The position numbers and the translations under genes were made by a program. The notes beneath the pieces are model-generated. The model saw only the letters and a program-made list of their open reading frames with translations. It was not told the DNA's origin and searched no databases. Shown in pieces: positions 5,489 to 7,414 of a stretch of DNA of 7,414 nt. How positions within the stretch are numbered: position 1 is the stretch's first letter; each line of letters opens with the position of its first letter. This DNA is from Bacteriovoracaceae bacterium UBA7317 (GTDB lineage Bacteria > Bdellovibrionota > Bacteriovoracia > Bacteriovoracales > Bacteriovoracaceae), in the NCBI GenBank assembly GCA_002474345.1, contig DKQD01000201.1, positions 5,361 through 12,774 of the forward strand. Direction: 5' to 3'.

Positions 5489-5503
5489 AAAAAGGCCCTT
5501 TTT
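5489..5503 (+). repeat. Inverted repeat over the DUF420 ribosome binding site
   Basis: AAAAAGG-C-CCTTTTT ends directly before the ATG at 5504. The AAGG inside it is the only plausible SD (eight bases from the ATG). Folded as a 6-bp stem with a 3-base loop, it would occlude the SD. The stem is mostly A-U and probably weak. Confidence 0.35.
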
Positions 5504-6040
5504 ATGATTCGTCAAAACCTTGCTGCTTTTTCTGTTATCGGTCTTATAAGTGGAGCTGCCATCACTTTTCTTTTTTGGCTCATTTACTTCATGAATCCAG
5601 TTGAAGTTGGCCCAACCAACTTAGTTAAGAACCTGCCTTATTTAAATGCTTTTCTTAATTCTTGTAGTGCTATTTGCCTATTTTTAGGAGTGAGGTCCAT
5701 AAAAAATGGTGATAAAGAAAAGCATATTAAGTTAATGATAAGTTCTTTAATTTTTTCAGCAGTCTTCCTTTTAAGCTACATTACCTATCATACACTCCAT
5801 GGAGACACCAAATTTTTAGCAACAGGTGCAATTAGGCCTATCTATTTTTTCATCCTTATTTCACACATTGTTCTCTCCATTGGAGCTCTTCCTATGGTTT
5901 TAGGTACCTTCTATTTGGGTTGGCAAAAGAAATGGGAAACTCATAAAAAGCTGGCCAAATGGACTTACCCCATTTGGCTTTATGTTTCTGTTACGGGTGT
6001 TCTAGTCGTTGCAATTTTGAAAATATTCCAACCGGCTTAA
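5504..6040 (+). CDS. DUF420 (CtaM/YozB-like) integral membrane protein
   Basis: Protein of 178 residues with about five hydrophobic helices (8-30, 46-65, 76-96, 112-136, 155-174). DUF420 hallmarks are present: LPYLNAFLN (44-52), a histidine/methionine pair H74...M78, YHTLHG (95-100), H121 in the fourth helix, H147, and the closing WTYPIWLYVSVTGV (153-166). The histidines suggest metal or haem contacts near the membrane. The B. subtilis and S. aureus member CtaM is required for activity of haem-A-type terminal oxidases, so a role in cytochrome oxidase maturation is likely (family knowledge); no oxidase gene is in the window to confirm it. An in-frame TAG just upstream makes ATG 5504 the first available start. 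Its TAA overlaps the stop of the convergent alaS. Confidence 0.88.
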   Translation: MIRQNLAAFSVIGLISGAAITFLFWLIYFMNPVEVGPTNLVKNLPYLNAFLNSCSAICLFLGVRSIKNGDKEKHIKLMISSLIFSAVFLLSYITYHTLHGDTKFLATGAIRPIYFFILISHIVLSIGALPMVLGTFYLGWQKKWETHKKLAKWTYPIWLYVSVTGVLVVAILKIFQPA

Positions 6041-7414
6041 ATTCTCTCTTCAAACCATTTAGCAAGTTCACCACTTTGGACAAGGTCAAACATTTTTGAG
6101 ACATCTTCAATTTTTGATCCTCCACCTTGGGCAAAAACAGGCTTCCCACCTCCCTTACCTTCAATCGGAGTCAAAATTTTTCTTAAAAGGTCGGATGCAT
6201 TAACCTTTTTGGAAAGTTCCTTCTTAACCCACACAAAGGTTCGGACAGACTTTTCCTCTACCCCAACAAGAGTCACAATATCCTGTTCACCCTTATCTAT
6301 AAGTTGGTCACCAAGAGTCTTAAGTGCATTCTTATCCTGATCAAGTCTGGCCATCATAAACTTGGCACTATTTTTAAGAGTAAGGTTAAGATTTTCTTTA
6401 TATTCAACTGAAGAGGAAGAAACATTCTCCCTGGCTTTTTTCTTCTCTTTAGACTTCTTTTGAAGTTGGGAAATAGAGTTAACAATATCCTCTGGCTTTG
6501 CCGCTAACATTTTACTAGCTTGCTTTACAATCTTTGATCGACTTTGAAGCAATTTGAAAGCTTCAGCACCCGTTACGGCTTCAATTCTTCTTATCCCTTT
6601 CGCCACACTACTTTCAGAAGTAATAACAAAAAGTCCAATTTCACCTGTCGAAGGCACATGGGTTCCTCCACAAAGCTCAACAGAGTTTTCACCAAAAGTA
6701 ACCACTCGAACTTTCTCTTCGTAATTCTCTCCAAAAAGAGCAAGGGCCCCAGCTTCAAGAGCGTCTCTATATTCTAGAACCTCAGTTTTTCCACTTGAGT
6801 TCTCTCTAATCCACTCATTAACGATATTTTCTATTTTTTCAATTTCTTCTTCAGTCAACGCCTTATTGTTTTGAAAATCAAAACGAAGCCTCTCATGATT
6901 AACAGCAGATCCTTTTTGAAGAGCATGCTTTCCAACAACTGCATGGAGAGCTGAATGAAGTAAATGGGTAGCTGAGTGGTTATTTCTTGTTTGAACTCTT
7001 GTGTCTTTATCTACAGAAAGTTTCACCTCTTCACCAATATTCATTTTTCCTTCTGTCATTTTGGCCTTGTGAAGATGAATCTTTTCCCACTTAATTGTAT
7101 CAACAATTTCAGCTTTGCCTGAACCTGCTTCCACCCACCCAAAGTCCCCTGCTTGACCACCTGATTCGGCATAAAAAGGAGTCTGATGGCAAACTAAAAG
7201 AAATTCATCATTATTCTTTACTTCAGAGACCTCATCGCCTTGGGAAAACATTTTAAGAACTTTTCCCTTATCTTCCATCTTTTCATAACCGAGAAAGGAG
7301 GTGGCTTCTAAACCTTTAAGGGAAGATGCTAATTTTTCATCACTCGCTCCGCCAGCACCGGAGGTTGACTTAACAACTCTTGAGACTGAACGGTGTTTTT
7401 CATAAGCCTTTTCA
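6037..7414 (-). CDS. alaS: Alanyl-tRNA synthetase, C-terminal part (5' end beyond window)
   Basis: Charges tRNA-Ala and clears mischarged Ser- and Gly-tRNA-Ala. The visible 458 residues remain open to the right edge; full bacterial AlaRS is about 875. The methionine codon at 7278 is internal, because the frame continues upstream through EKAYEKHRS and FLGYEK, the standard lead into the editing half. Editing-domain zinc motifs are intact: HSATH (histidine codons near 6976 and 6964) and CGGTH (cysteine codon near 6670, histidine near 6658). FYAESGGQAGD precedes them. A Lys-rich linker, predicted coiled, follows, then the C-Ala domain with its GKGGGKPVFAQGGG loop and terminal helix. The aminoacylation domain (motifs 1-3) lies outside. 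Its TAA uses TTA at 6037-6039 on the plus strand, shared with the stop of the DUF420 gene, so no terminator can lie between the two. Confidence 0.97.
   Translation of the reverse strand, partial: EKAYEKHRSVSRVVKSTSGAGGASDEKLASSLKGLEATSFLGYEKMEDKGKVLKMFSQGDEVSEVKNNDEFLLVCHQTPFYAESGGQAGDFGWVEAGSGKAEIVDTIKWEKIHLHKAKMTEGKMNIGEEVKLSVDKDTRVQTRNNHSATHLLHSALHAVVGKHALQKGSAVNHERLRFDFQNNKALTEEEIEKIENIVNEWIRENSSGKTEVLEYRDALEAGALALFGENYEEKVRVVTFGENSVELCGGTHVPSTGEIGLFVITSESSVAKGIRRIEAVTGAEAFKLLQSRSKIVKQASKMLAAKPEDIVNSISQLQKKSKEKKKARENVSSSSVEYKENLNLTLKNSAKFMMARLDQDKNALKTLGDQLIDKGEQDIVTLVGVEEKSVRTFVWVKKELSKKVNASDLLRKILTPIEGKGGGKPVFAQGGGSKIEDVSKMFDLVQSGELAKWFEERI

Noticed and set aside
5422..5604. 60-codon plus-strand frame overlapping the DUF420 start
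   Set aside because: It overlaps the first 100 bases of a clear DUF420 gene in another frame; its Cys/Phe-rich end is the out-of-frame reading of the first membrane helix.
6544..6777. Plus-strand 77-codon frame inside alaS
   Set aside because: It is antisense to the conserved AlaRS editing domain; composition gives no sign of a real protein.

Overview
The window is A+T-rich, gene-dense bacterial DNA. A lipobox lipoprotein, a DivIC/FtsB-type division protein and a YggT protein point to a Gram-negative host. The gene mix and low G+C would suit a Bdellovibrio/Bacteriovorax-like (Bdellovibrionota) genome, but that placement is inference: no marker here proves it. Several genes use TTG or GTG starts behind clear Shine-Dalgarno (SD) sequences, so start choice matters. 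No mobile element, CRISPR array, defence island or rRNA is visible.

Layout. Positions 1-641 (minus) hold the N-terminal third of aspartyl-tRNA synthetase (aspS), cut by the left edge. Diverging from it, 677-1252 (plus) encodes a DUF192 lipoprotein. This gene runs tail-to-tail, with a 41-bp coding overlap, into a DivIC/FtsB-family membrane protein at 1212-2198 (minus) that carries an unusually long charged cytoplasmic tail. Upstream of it on the same strand is a single-unit YggT protein (2303-2524), a plausible cell-envelope/division pair. A complete tRNA-Arg(CCU) with encoded CCA lies at 2672-2747 (plus).

The centre, 2773-4685 (minus), is a two-component pair: an OmpR/PhoB-type response regulator, then a soluble histidine kinase whose only input domain is an N-terminal receiver. 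The regulator gene is preceded by a near-consensus promoter whose -35 box lies in a perfect 20-bp palindrome. The predicted transcription start falls on the A of the ATG, so the mRNA may be leaderless and under operator control. Upstream is a MacroD/YmdB-type macrodomain gene (4759-5277, minus), whose true start is very probably TTG at 5277.

On the right, a DUF420/CtaM-like membrane protein (5504-6040, plus), a likely cytochrome-oxidase maturation factor, converges on the 3' two-thirds of the editing/C-Ala half of alanyl-tRNA synthetase (alaS, 6037 to beyond 7414, minus). The two genes share the bases TTAA as overlapping stop codons.

Most of the window is housekeeping. I see no convincing new multi-gene system. 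The best leads are the palindrome/leaderless regulator promoter, the extended FtsB-like protein and the receiver-kinase/regulator pair.
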